From: Candidatus Burkholderia verschuerenii
GTDB taxonomy: Bacteria > Pseudomonadota > Gammaproteobacteria > Burkholderiales > Burkholderiaceae
Assembly (NCBI RefSeq): GCF_001189365.1
Contig: NZ_LFJJ01000012.1
Coordinates: 1 to 54,857, forward strand
DNA length: 54,857 nt
Direction of reading: 5' to 3'
The position numbers were made by a program, and so were the translations under genes. Below the pieces are notes generated by a model. The model did no database searches. It was not told where the DNA came from and was given only the letters and a program-made list of their open reading frames with translations. The first letter of the stretch is position 1, and every line of letters begins with the position of its first letter. Of the stretch, positions 8,222 to 15,534 are shown in pieces.

Positions 8222-8704
8222 TCATTTCATCGGGATGGTCGTGCCCTCGGGCATCGGCACGGCGGTGACGCTGTTCTTCGCGCTGCCCGTCGCGATGCGG
8301 TCGCTATAGGTCAGATAAACGAGCGTGTTGCGCTTGGTATCGACCACCCGCACCACATGCAAGGTCTTGAAGATGAACGACATTCCCGCCGAGAACACGT
8401 CGGTCTTCTGCTTGAGCGGCTGCGCGATCTTGATCGGTGCGACCTGACGGCAGGCGATCGACGCTTCGGTCGGATCTTCGGCGATGCCGAGCGTGCCCTT
8501 GACGCCGCCCGTGCGCGCCAGCGACACGTAGCACGTCACGCCTTCCACGAGCGGATCGTCGTACGCTTCGACGGTGACGCGATCGGAGCCGGTGAAACGG
8601 AAATTGGTGTTGACGCTGGCGATCTCTTCCGCGTGCGCGATGCCCGCGCCGAAGATCGCGACCGGTGCTGCGAGCGCCGCTGCGAGAGTGAGGGAGCGTT
8701 TCAT
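8222..8704 (-). CDS. creA: CreA-family periplasmic protein
   Basis: 160 residues with an N-terminal signal peptide (MKRSLTLAAALAAPVAIFGA, cleaved near AHA-EE). The mature part shows CreA features: EIASVNTNFRFTGSDRVTVE, 'AYDDPLVEGVTCYVSLARTGG', 'GLAEDPSEASIACRQVGPI'-like block (here GIAEDPTEASIACRQVAPIK) and 'SFIFKTLHVVRVVD'. CreA is a widespread exported protein of unknown mechanism; the name comes from its E. coli location next to creBC, not from a shown role. The two cysteines in the mature part could form a disulfide. It follows the 24-residue membrane protein on the same strand with a hairpin between them. Confidence 0.9.
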   Translation of the reverse strand: MKRSLTLAAALAAPVAIFGAGIAHAEEIASVNTNFRFTGSDRVTVEAYDDPLVEGVTCYVSLARTGGVKGTLGIAEDPTEASIACRQVAPIKIAQPLKQKTDVFSAGMSFIFKTLHVVRVVDTKRNTLVYLTYSDRIATGSAKNSVTAVPMPEGTTIPMK

Positions 8705-8725
8705 CGGAATCCTTCGGAAAAGAGA

Positions 8726-8761
8726 AAGGGCGTCGTATTGTAGCGACGCCCTTGCTTTTTT
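8726..8761. terminator. Hairpin terminator between creA and the 24-residue membrane protein
   Basis: AAGGGCGTCG (8726-8735) pairs exactly with CGACGCCCTT (8744-8753). Reading plus, six T residues follow; reading minus, a TCTCTTTTC run follows. On the minus strand it would end the transcript of the small membrane protein just before creA. No plus-strand gene obviously needs it. Confidence 0.75.
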
Positions 8762-8777
8762 CGTTCGGAACCGGTGC

Positions 8778-8852
8778 TCAATGGAAAATCAGATACAGAA
8801 TCACGAGAACCACGACCGGTACGCCCAGCAGCCATCCGAGGAGATAAGGCAT
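8778..8852 (-). CDS. 24-residue single-pass membrane miniprotein
   Basis: The reading frame encodes 24 residues beginning MPYLLGWLLGVPVV and ending ILYLIFH, essentially one transmembrane helix. A strong ribosome-binding site (GGAGGATGAC) precedes the ATG by the correct distance, and a hairpin terminator follows the stop. These three elements together make a real small gene likely. I recall near-identical miniproteins annotated as hypothetical across Burkholderia. Function is unknown. Confidence 0.7.
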   Translation of the reverse strand: MPYLLGWLLGVPVVVLVILYLIFH

Positions 8853-8983
8853 GTCATCCTCCATTCGCGTGTTGTTTTCGACGATTTCAGTATCGCGAAA
8901 ACGAAAGCCGCGCGTCAGCCGTGTGCGTCTGAAATCCGTGTAGGCGATGTCCTATCGTTACTTACGATCGCGTTACGCAATCG

Positions 8984-9757
8984 TCATTTCATAAGCGGCG
9001 TGGCGGCGGCGTCGCGCGGCTTTTTCGGCGGACGATCGCGATACAGCGTGCGCACCATATTCGAGATGGGCGCTGGCGGCATCGCGGGCGCGCGGGGCAT
9101 CGCTGGCGACGATCGCCTCGTAGATCGCGCGATGCTGTGCCAGCAGACTGGCTTCGATCGCATCGTCGTAATCGACCAGCCGATGCGAGGGTGAGCATTG
9201 ACTCGCGCAGCAATTCGTTCAAACCGTGCATGACGTGCGTCAGCGCGACATTGTGCGTGGCATCGGCGATGGCGAGATGAAAGGCGAAAGGCGGCATCCT
9301 TTTCCGCGATGCGCGCGCTTTTCTCGCTGACGGCGGCCTGCAGCGCCGCATACGCTTCGCCTATGCTCGCAAGATCATCTTCGTTGGCGCGCTCGGCGGC
9401 GTAGGCGGTCGACAGCATTTCCAGTCCGTGACGCAGTTCGAGCACGTCGGCGCTGGCGTCGGGCTGCTGCTCGAGCAAGGCCGCCAGCGGATGCGACACC
9501 AGCGGCGCGGTCACATCCGACACCACGAAACCGCCGCGTCCCACCGCGCGGATGAATCCGTCCGATTCGAGCCGGATCAGCGCCTCGCGCAATGACGGCC
9601 GCGACACGTTCAACTGCTCCGCGAGATCGCGTTCGGCGGGCAGGCGCTGGCCGGGCAGCAGCGTGCCGTCGGAGATCAATTGCCTGATCTGGCCCGACAC
9701 GACATCGGAAAGACGCACGCGCGCGTAGGCGTGCGGATGGACGGGCTGGAAGGTCAT
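8984..9757 (-). pseudogene. GntR/FCD-family regulator (LldR-like), broken by three indels
   Basis: The first two-thirds are a normal FCD-type GntR repressor: winged helix with LPAERDLAEQLNVSRPSLRE and RLESDGFIRAVGRGGFVVSD, then the all-helical ligand domain. At 9280-9293 the 7 bp AAAGGCG (plus strand) are tandemly duplicated, throwing the frame so that 'FHLAIADATHNVALTHVMHG' is read from another frame. Near 9187-9192 some bases (2 modulo 3) are missing before 'HRLVDYDDAIEASLLAQHRA' in the third frame. Near 9054 one extra base restores the original frame for the end, 'VRTLYRDRPPKKPRD'. The frame is open throughout, but its last third is scrambled. It faces lutABC, so it was presumably their lactate-responsive repressor. 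The start at 9757 (MTFQPVHPHAY) suits the family better than 9865. Confidence 0.8.
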
Positions 9758-9799
9758 TGCGGTGCTTGAGTAAAGCGATCGGCTTTGGATTACCCTAGT

Positions 9800-9828
9800 T
9801 TGACACGATTCCCGCATCTCTTTAAAGT
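9800..9828 (+). promoter_or_regulatory. Sigma-70 promoter of lutABC
   Basis: TTGACA at 9800-9805 and TAAAGT at 9823-9828 are separated by exactly 17 bp. The pair lies about 50 bp before the lutA start and directly abuts the palindromic operator. Read from sequence only. Confidence 0.65.
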
Positions 9829-9843
9829 CTTGGTCAGACCAAG
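9829..9843. promoter_or_regulatory. Palindromic GntR/FCD-type operator of the lut operon
   Basis: CTTGGTCAGACCAAG is a perfect 15-base palindrome around a central A. It has the TNGTNNNACNA core (TGGTCAGACCA) of FCD regulators such as PdhR, LldR and GlcC. Placed immediately downstream of the -10 element, it would block transcription start. A half-repeat (GACCAAG) recurs at once (from 9847). The divergent regulator gene is the obvious partner. Confidence 0.8.
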
Positions 9844-9879
9844 CTGACCAAGCGCTGTTCCCCACATGCGCCTCACGCC

Positions 9880-10623
9880 ATGAAAGTTGCCCTGTTCGTC
9901 CCCTGTTTTATTGATGCGTTCTATCCGCAGGTCGGCATCGCCACGCTCGAACTGCTTGAACGGCTCGGCGTCGACGTCGACTATCCGCAAGAGCAAACCT
10001 GCTGCGGCCAGCCGATGGCCAACAGCGGCGCGCATAAGGAAGCGGCCGGCGCCGAGCGCGTATTTGCGCGTAACTTCGCCGATTAAGATTACATCGTGGG
10101 TCCATCGGCGAGTTGTACGCATCATGTGCGCGAGCATTTCATCGCCATCGAACAGACCAGCGCGGTGCAGAAAGTCCGGCGGAATACCTTCGAACTGGTC
10201 GAATTCCTGCACGATGTGCTAAAAGTGCGCGAGTTTCCGTGGGCCGAATTCCCGCATCGCGTCGGGCTGCACAACAGTTGCAGCGCGGTGCGGCATCTGC
10301 GCGAGACGTCGAATTCGGAAGTCGCCGGCCAGGCGTATTCGAAGCCGCGCGCGTTGCTCGAAGGCGTGAAGGGCATCGAGTTCGTGTCGCCCGCGCGTCC
10401 CGACGAATGCTGCGGATTCGGCGGCACGTTTTCCGTCACCGAAGAAGCCGTGTCGGTGCGCATGGGGCAGGACAAGGTGCGCGATCACGTCGGCGCGGGC
10501 GCGGAATATATCGTCTCGGGCGATATGTCGTGCCTGATGCATCAGCAAGGCTGTGCCGAACGCCTGAAGCTCGACGCGCGCTTCATCCATATCGCGCCGG
10601 TTCTGAACGGAGCGCGCGCATGA
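9880..10623 (+). pseudogene. lutA: L-lactate dehydrogenase complex protein LutA, nonsense mutation
   Basis: Two halves of the same reading frame, 9880-10086 and 10087-10623, encode the two CCG-domain repeats of LutA (YkgE type), an Fe-S subunit of the cytoplasmic L-lactate oxidation complex LutABC. The first half has [10 protein letters not shown] and the second CCGFGGTFS, the cysteine clusters of the CCG (DUF224) domains. They are split by TAA at 10084-10086 in 'NFAD-stop-DYIVGPSASC', where relatives have Tyr or another residue, so a single base change (TAT/TAC to TAA) explains it. Corrected, the protein is 247 residues, the family length. Its stop overlaps the lutB start (ATGA). Loss of function is likely unless the base is a sequencing error. 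Confidence 0.85.
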
Positions 10624-12017
10624 GCAAAACGATTCGCATCGATCACGCGAAGGCGGCGGGCGCGTTCCTGCAGAAGCCCGATCACGTCGCCTTCCACGAC
10701 AAGCGTCTGTGGGACCTGCGCTCCAAGCGCGATGCGCAGGCGCACGGCATCCCCGAATGGGAAACGATGCGCGAGCTGGCGTCGGGCATCAAGGAACACA
10801 CGCTGTCGAATCTCGCCGAGTACATCGGCCAGTTCGTGGATCAGGCGGAGAAGAACGGCGTCGTCGTGCATTTCGCGGCCAATGCGGAAGAGCACAACGA
10901 ACTGGTCTACAAGCTGATGAGCGAGCGCGGCATGACATCGCTCGTGAAGAGCAAGTCGATGCTCACCGACGAATGCTATATGCGCGACTATCTGGAGCCG
11001 CGCGGCAGCGGCATCACGGTGATGGAAACCGATCTCGGCGAGCGTATCCAGCAGCTCGATCATCAGGACCCGAGCCATATGGTCGTGCCGGCCGTGCACA
11101 AGCTGCGCGCGGACGTTGCCGAACTGTTCGGCAAGACCATCGGCACCGATCCGAAGAACAGCGATATCCACTATCTCGCCGAAAGCCAGCGCATGAATAC
11201 GCGGCCGTACTTCGTGCGCGAAAAGACCGCGGGCATGACCGGCTGCAACTTCGCGGTGGCGGAGACGGGCACGGTCGTCGTCTGCACGAACGAGGGCAAC
11301 GCCGATTTGTCGGCGAACGTGCTGCCGCTGTATATCGCGTCGATCGGCATCGAAAAGCTGATTCCGACGATCGCCGATCTCGGCGTGTTCGTGCGCATGC
11401 TGTCGCGCAGCGCGCTCGGCTCGCCGATCACGCAATACACGTCGCACTTTCGCGCGCCGCGTCCTGGCACGGAGATGCACTACATCCTCGTCGATAACGG
11501 CCGCTCCGAACGGCTCGGGATGGACGACTTCTGGTTCTCGCTCAAATGCATCCGCTGCGGCGCGTGCATGAATACGTGTCCGGTGTATCGGCGCAGCGGC
11601 GAGTTGTCGTACGGCGGCACGTATTCGGGGCCGATCGGCGCGATCATCAATCCCACTTACGATCTCAAGCGCTACAGCGCGCTGCCGTTCGCCTCGACGA
11701 TGAACGGCAGTTGCACCAACGTGTGCCCGGTGAAGGTGAATATTCACGAGCAGATCTACAAGTGGCGCGCGGTGATCGCGGAAAAGCACGAAGTGCCGTT
11801 CGTGAAGCAGGAAGTGCTGAAGATGGCGGGGCGGCTGCTCGCCAGTCCGACGCTTTATCGCGGCACGGTGGCGTCGCTCGGCGGGGCGCTCAAGCGGTTG
11901 CCCAACTTCGTGCTGTACAACCCGCTCAATATCTGGGGACGCGGACGCGATCTGCCCGAAGCGCCCGCCGAGACATTCCACGAGTGGTACAAAAAGAACC
12001 GGAAGCCAGCCAAATGA
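10620..12017 (+). CDS. lutB: L-lactate dehydrogenase complex protein LutB
   Basis: 465 residues, the iron-sulfur subunit of LutABC, which oxidises L-lactate to pyruvate in the cytoplasm. It carries a LUD domain first (about residues 65-290, with 'FAVAETGTVVVCTNEGNADLS') and then two 4Fe-4S clusters: CIRCGACMNTCPVYRRSGE and the later CTNVCPVKVNIHEQI. A C-terminal DUF3390-like part includes 'LPNFVLYNPLNIWGRGRDLP'. Start is fixed by the ATGA overlap with lutA, and its own stop overlaps the lutC start the same way. The frame is intact over its full normal length, in contrast to lutA just before it. Confidence 0.95.
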   Translation: MSKTIRIDHAKAAGAFLQKPDHVAFHDKRLWDLRSKRDAQAHGIPEWETMRELASGIKEHTLSNLAEYIGQFVDQAEKNGVVVHFAANAEEHNELVYKLMSERGMTSLVKSKSMLTDECYMRDYLEPRGSGITVMETDLGERIQQLDHQDPSHMVVPAVHKLRADVAELFGKTIGTDPKNSDIHYLAESQRMNTRPYFVREKTAGMTGCNFAVAETGTVVVCTNEGNADLSANVLPLYIASIGIEKLIPTIADLGVFVRMLSRSALGSPITQYTSHFRAPRPGTEMHYILVDNGRSERLGMDDFWFSLKCIRCGACMNTCPVYRRSGELSYGGTYSGPIGAIINPTYDLKRYSALPFASTMNGSCTNVCPVKVNIHEQIYKWRAVIAEKHEVPFVKQEVLKMAGRLLASPTLYRGTVASLGGALKRLPNFVLYNPLNIWGRGRDLPEAPAETFHEWYKKNRKPAK

Positions 12018-12604
12018 CGACGCGCGAAGCCTTTCTATCGAAGATCCGTTCGGCCCAGCCCGCGTCGCGGCCGCGTCCCGATGTGCCGGTTTTTCCGACG
12101 CCCGCAGGCGATTTGCGCGAGCGCTTCACGGCCGCGCTGACGCCGATGGGCGGCATCTGCGTCGACGCGTCCGGGCTCGACGACGTGAACGCGCTGATCG
12201 CGTCGCGATTCGGGAGCGACGCGGCGGTTGCATCGGCGGTGGCGGGTGTGAAGGGCACGCGCGAAGTATCGGCGGATACGGTGCCGGCATCGCTCGAAAA
12301 CGTCGATGTGGGCGTTGTGCGGGCACGCTTCGGCGTCGCGGAAACCGGCTCGGTGTGGTTCAGCGAGCAGGAGTACGTCGTCAATTCGATCGGCTATATC
12401 GTACAGCATCTGGTCGTGTTGCTCGATCCGTCGCAACTCGTCGAAGGCTTGCAGCAGGTTTATCGGCGCGACGATTTCAAATCCGCGCGCTATGCGGCGC
12501 TCGTCACCGGACCGTCCGCGACGGCGGATATCGAAGGCGTGCTGATTCGCGGCGCGCAGGGCGTGCGATCGCTGACCATCGTGTGGCTCGCCGATAATCA
12601 ATGA
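12014..12604 (+). CDS. lutC: Lactate utilization protein LutC
   Basis: 196 residues with a LUD domain (DUF162/YkgG). Typical pieces are 'ARFGVAETGSVWFSEQEYVVNSIGYIVQHLVVLLDPSQLV' (the core strand-loop with the conserved AETG) and 'SATADIEGVLIRGAQGVRSLTI' near the C-terminus, which matches the family's 'tgPSrTaDIe..lv.GaHGP..l' ending. It is the third gene of lutABC, translationally coupled to lutB by ATGA. A bidirectional terminator follows 40 bp after the stop. The role in LutABC is required but its exact chemistry is not known. Confidence 0.93.
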   Translation: MTTREAFLSKIRSAQPASRPRPDVPVFPTPAGDLRERFTAALTPMGGICVDASGLDDVNALIASRFGSDAAVASAVAGVKGTREVSADTVPASLENVDVGVVRARFGVAETGSVWFSEQEYVVNSIGYIVQHLVVLLDPSQLVEGLQQVYRRDDFKSARYAALVTGPSATADIEGVLIRGAQGVRSLTIVWLADNQ

Positions 12605-12644
12605 CGTCCGATAGCGCGCGACAACAAAATTAAGTGCCGGAAAC

Positions 12645-12678
12645 GCAAAAAGCCCAGTCGACTGACTGGGCTTTTTGC
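12645..12678. terminator. Bidirectional terminator between lutC and tRNA-Asn
   Basis: GCAAAAAGCCCAGTC (12645-12659) pairs with GACTGGGCTTTTTGC (12664-12678) around a four-base loop. A-run before and T-run after make it work on both strands, closing lutABC from the left and tRNA-Asn from the right. Confidence 0.95.
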
Positions 12679-12686
12679 TGGAGTTT

Positions 12687-12762
12687 TGGCTCCCCGACCT
12701 GGGCTCGAACCAGGGACCTACGGATTAACAGTCCGGCGCTCTACCGACTGAGCTATCGGGGA
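12687..12762 (-). tRNA. tRNA-Asn (anticodon GTT)
   Basis: Reading minus, the 76-base cloverleaf starts TCCCCGATAGCTCAGTCGGT, has an anticodon loop CTGTTAATC with GTT, a T-arm GGTTCGAGCC, an acceptor 3' strand TCGGGGA, discriminator G and an encoded CCA. The acceptor stem is fully paired (TCCCCGA/TCGGGGA). The terminator at 12645 follows it on the same strand. Confidence 0.98.
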
Positions 12763-12880
12763 ACATCTACAGCAGAGGCATGGGATTATAGGGAGCGTTT
12801 GCTACCCTGTCAACGCCAATTCCTCATCTCATACAGCTTTTTGCAATTACGCGAAAGGCCTGAAAGCGCCACACGCGGGC

Positions 12881-13204
12881 TTAACGCTCGAGCATGTCCA
12901 GCTTGTCCTTCACGTCCTTGAAGTCGTCCGAATCGGGCAGCGGCGCCTTGGTCTTGGTGATGCTCGGCCAGTTGCGCGACAGTTCGGCGTTCAGCTCGGT
13001 GAAGTGCTGCTGATCGCCGGGGACGTCTTCCTCGGCATAGATGGCGTTGACCGGGCACTCGGCGACGCACACGGCGCAGTCGATGCACTCGTCCGGATCG
13101 ATTGCGAGGAAGTTGGGACCTTCGCGGAAGCAATCCACCGGGCACACGTCCACGCAATCGGTGAACTTGCACTTGATGCAGCTTTCGGTCACAACGTGAG
13201 TCAT
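12881..13204 (-). CDS. fdxA: Ferredoxin FdxA, 7Fe-8S type
   Basis: 107 residues. The N-terminal half holds both cluster motifs: CIKCKFTDCVDVCPVDCF, which gives the 3Fe-4S arrangement with an extra central Cys, and CIDCAVCVAECPV for the 4Fe-4S cluster. A long, acidic C-terminal tail (QQHFTELNAELSRNWPSITK onward) is typical of the Azotobacter-type FdxA. It is a low-potential electron carrier in the cytoplasm. The ATG at 13204 (MTHVVTESC) matches the family start; the ORF extension upstream is not protein-like. It stands alone, divergent from pncB by about 320 bp. Confidence 0.95.
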   Translation of the reverse strand: MTHVVTESCIKCKFTDCVDVCPVDCFREGPNFLAIDPDECIDCAVCVAECPVNAIYAEEDVPGDQQHFTELNAELSRNWPSITKTKAPLPDSDDFKDVKDKLDMLER

Positions 13205-13530
13205 TCGGGCTCCTGCGTGCGGAATCTGTGGGGGCAGCGCCCTTTCTTCGGCTCCCGCGGACTCAGGCGAGCCGCGAGGACAGGGGGCACTTGCTAAAAC
13301 GCATATTGTAGCGTAACGGTCAATTTCGGAGCGAGTGCGGCAGTGCACGCTTTATATCGAATCGCAATGTGAATATGCATGCGCGTCGATCGGCCGATGC
13401 GCCTGCGTCGAAAGCGTCTAAAAGGGTTCGCATGACCGGTGAATCGGGCCGCATTCGGGTAACATGACTTCGAAGACTCGCGCTTCGAGACGGCGCGCGG
13501 TCACCTTGCATCGATGTTTCAGTCAGAACC
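13205..13530. other. Divergent intergenic region, fdxA and pncB
   Basis: 326 bp with no gene. A TACAAT -10-like box reads minus at 13305-13310 upstream of fdxA, without a good -35. No strong hairpin or operator was seen. Confidence 0.4.
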
Positions 13531-14721
13531 ATGATCATCAATTCGCTGCTCGACACCGACCTCTATAAATTCACGATGATGCAGGTCGTCCTGCATCACT
13601 TTCCGGCGGCGCATGTCGAATACCGCTTCCGCTGCCGCACGCCCAAGGTCGATCTCGTGCCGTATATCGACGAGATTCGCGACGAAGTGCGTCAGCTCTG
13701 CAACCTGCGCTTCAAGGAAGAAGAGCTCGAGTATTTGCGGACGATGCGCTTCATCAAGAGCGATTTCATCGACTTTCTGGCACTGTTCCATCTGAACGAG
13801 AAGTCGATCCGCATCGCGCCGTCGCCCAAGGGGAACGGCGAGATCGACATCATGATCGAAGGGCCGTGGCTGCATACGATTCTCTTCGAGATTCCGGTGC
13901 TCGCCATCGTCAACGAGGTGTATTTCCGCAATACGCAGCGCAAGCCCGGGTTCCAAACCGGCCGCGAGCGTCTGCGTGACAAGATCAAGCTGCTGGTCAC
14001 GCCGCCCGAATATTCGGATTGCAAGATCGCCGATTACGGCACGCGCCGCCGCTTCTCCAAGCAGTGGCACGAAGAAGTACTGATGACGCTCAAGGAGCGT
14101 CTCGGCGCGCAGTTCGCCGGCACCAGCAACGTGCTGTTCGCGATGCAGCACGGCCTGCGTCCGCTCGGCACGATGGCGCATGAATACCTTCAGGCGTGTC
14201 AGGCGCTCGGTCCGCGTCTGCGCGATTCGCAGATTTTCGGCTTCGAGATGTGGGCGAAGGAATATCGCGGCGACCTCGGTATCGCGCTGTCGGATGTCTA
14301 CGGCATGAAGGCGTTTCTGCGCGACTTCGACATGTACTTCTGCAAGCTGTTCGACGGCGCGCGCCACGATTCGGGCGACCCTTTCGACTGGGGCGAGCGG
14401 CTGCTTCGCCATTATGAAGAAAACCGCTGCGATCCGCGCACCAAGATTCTTGTCTTCTCGGACGCGCTGGATATTCCCAAGGTGCTGCAACTGTATGAGC
14501 GTTTCCGCGGACGCTGCCAGCTCGCGTTCGGCGTCGGCACCAATCTGACCAACGACCTCGGTTATCAACCCTTGCAGATCGTCATCAAGATGGTTCGCTG
14601 CAACGGTCAGCCGGTCGCCAAGCTGTCCGATTCGCCGGGCAAGAATATGTGCGACGACAAGGCTTATCTCGCGTATCTGCGTCAGGTGTTCGGCATTCCG
14701 CAGCCCGTCGGCGAAGACTGA
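13531..14721 (+). CDS. pncB: Nicotinate phosphoribosyltransferase
   Basis: 396 residues. PncB makes nicotinate mononucleotide from nicotinate, PRPP and ATP in NAD salvage. Conserved blocks are '[20 protein letters not shown]' at the start, '[14 protein letters not shown]' (the family's 'GTRRRfS' active-site loop), '[22 protein letters not shown]' and '[19 protein letters not shown]'. The C-terminus has '[20 protein letters not shown]', where the family carries a conserved 'KlsDspgK'. Length and start are normal and the frame is intact. A weak promoter for the next gene lies just after it. Confidence 0.97.
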   Translation: MIINSLLDTDLYKFTMMQVVLHHFPAAHVEYRFRCRTPKVDLVPYIDEIRDEVRQLCNLRFKEEELEYLRTMRFIKSDFIDFLALFHLNEKSIRIAPSPKGNGEIDIMIEGPWLHTILFEIPVLAIVNEVYFRNTQRKPGFQTGRERLRDKIKLLVTPPEYSDCKIADYGTRRRFSKQWHEEVLMTLKERLGAQFAGTSNVLFAMQHGLRPLGTMAHEYLQACQALGPRLRDSQIFGFEMWAKEYRGDLGIALSDVYGMKAFLRDFDMYFCKLFDGARHDSGDPFDWGERLLRHYEENRCDPRTKILVFSDALDIPKVLQLYERFRGRCQLAFGVGTNLTNDLGYQPLQIVIKMVRCNGQPVAKLSDSPGKNMCDDKAYLAYLRQVFGIPQPVGED

Positions 14722-14761
14722 TCGCGCGAACGTGCATTCGGCTTATGCCGTTCGGCCGAGC

Positions 14762-14789
14762 TTCGTGCGGCGAAGGCGCTCGTTATAAT
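14762..14789 (+). promoter_or_regulatory. Candidate promoter before the LUD-domain gene
   Basis: A perfect TATAAT at 14784-14789 with a weak -35 (TTCGTG, 14762-14767) 16 bp upstream, about 65 bp before the proposed start. The weak -35 lowers confidence. Confidence 0.45.
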
Positions 14790-14854
14790 TTCGAACGCGT
14801 CGCATGAAGCATGCGGCGCACGCACTTCGGGCACGCATTCACGAGGACGGCACT

Positions 14855-15530
14855 ATGGATACATCGGCCGCGCGCCGCAATATTCTCGCGCGCATTCGCA
14901 GCGCGCAGGGCAGACGTGGCGTCGAGCCGAGCGATGCGGAGCGCGCCACCGCCACGGATTACGTGCAGCGTCATCCCGCCGGCCCGCGTCCGCCGTTGCC
15001 CGCCACGCGCGACGAACTGATCGGCGCGCTTCCGTCTCGAAGCCGAACGTCTGTCGACGACCGTCGCCGAAGTCGAATCGCTCGCCGATGCCCCCGTGGA
15101 AGCCGCGCGCTATCTTCAGTCGTCCGCGCTTCCCACCGATGCGGTCGCGTGGCCCGCGCTCGCCGATCTGCCGTTCGCGGCGTCGGGTATTCAGACGGTG
15201 TTTCGCAAGCCCGAGGACGCCGATCTCGTCGGTATCACCGGATGTTTTTGCGCGACCGCCGAAACCGGTTCGCTCGTGCTGCTGTCCGGACCGGACACGC
15301 CCGCGTCCGCCGCGCTTTTGCCGCAGACGCATATCGCCATCGTGCCGGCGTCGCGCATCATCGCGGCGCATGAAGACGCCTTCGCGCTGATTCGCGCGGA
15401 ACGCGGCGAGTTGCCGCGCGCGGTGAACTTCGTTTCCGGACCGTCGCGCACGGGCGATATCGAACAGACTATCGTGCTCGGCGCGCATGGGCCGTATCGC
15501 GTGCATGTGATCGTCGTGCGCGGAGCCTGA
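14855..15530 (+). pseudogene. LUD-domain (LutC/YkgG-like) protein, frameshifted
   Basis: The frame from 14855 gives MDTSAARRNILARIRSAQGR through 'LPATRDELIG', then turns to Ser/Arg-rich nonsense. The frame two bases away resumes with 'FRLEAERLSTTVAEVESLAD' and continues to the natural stop at 15530. At 15029-15036, ATCGGCGCGC probably has one extra G compared with ATCGCGCGC, which would read 'RFRLEAE'. The second part has the LUD signatures 'GCFCATAETGSLVLLSGPD' and 'FVSGPSRTGDIEQTIVLGAHGP'. It is a second LutC-like gene besides 12014, but not next to lutAB. Corrected, about 225 residues. Partner and substrate are unknown. Confidence 0.8.
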
Positions 15531-15534
15531 CACG

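Noticed and set aside
9785-10212. A minus-strand frame covering the start of lutA
   Set aside because: It crosses the lut promoter and operator and is the shadow of lutA.
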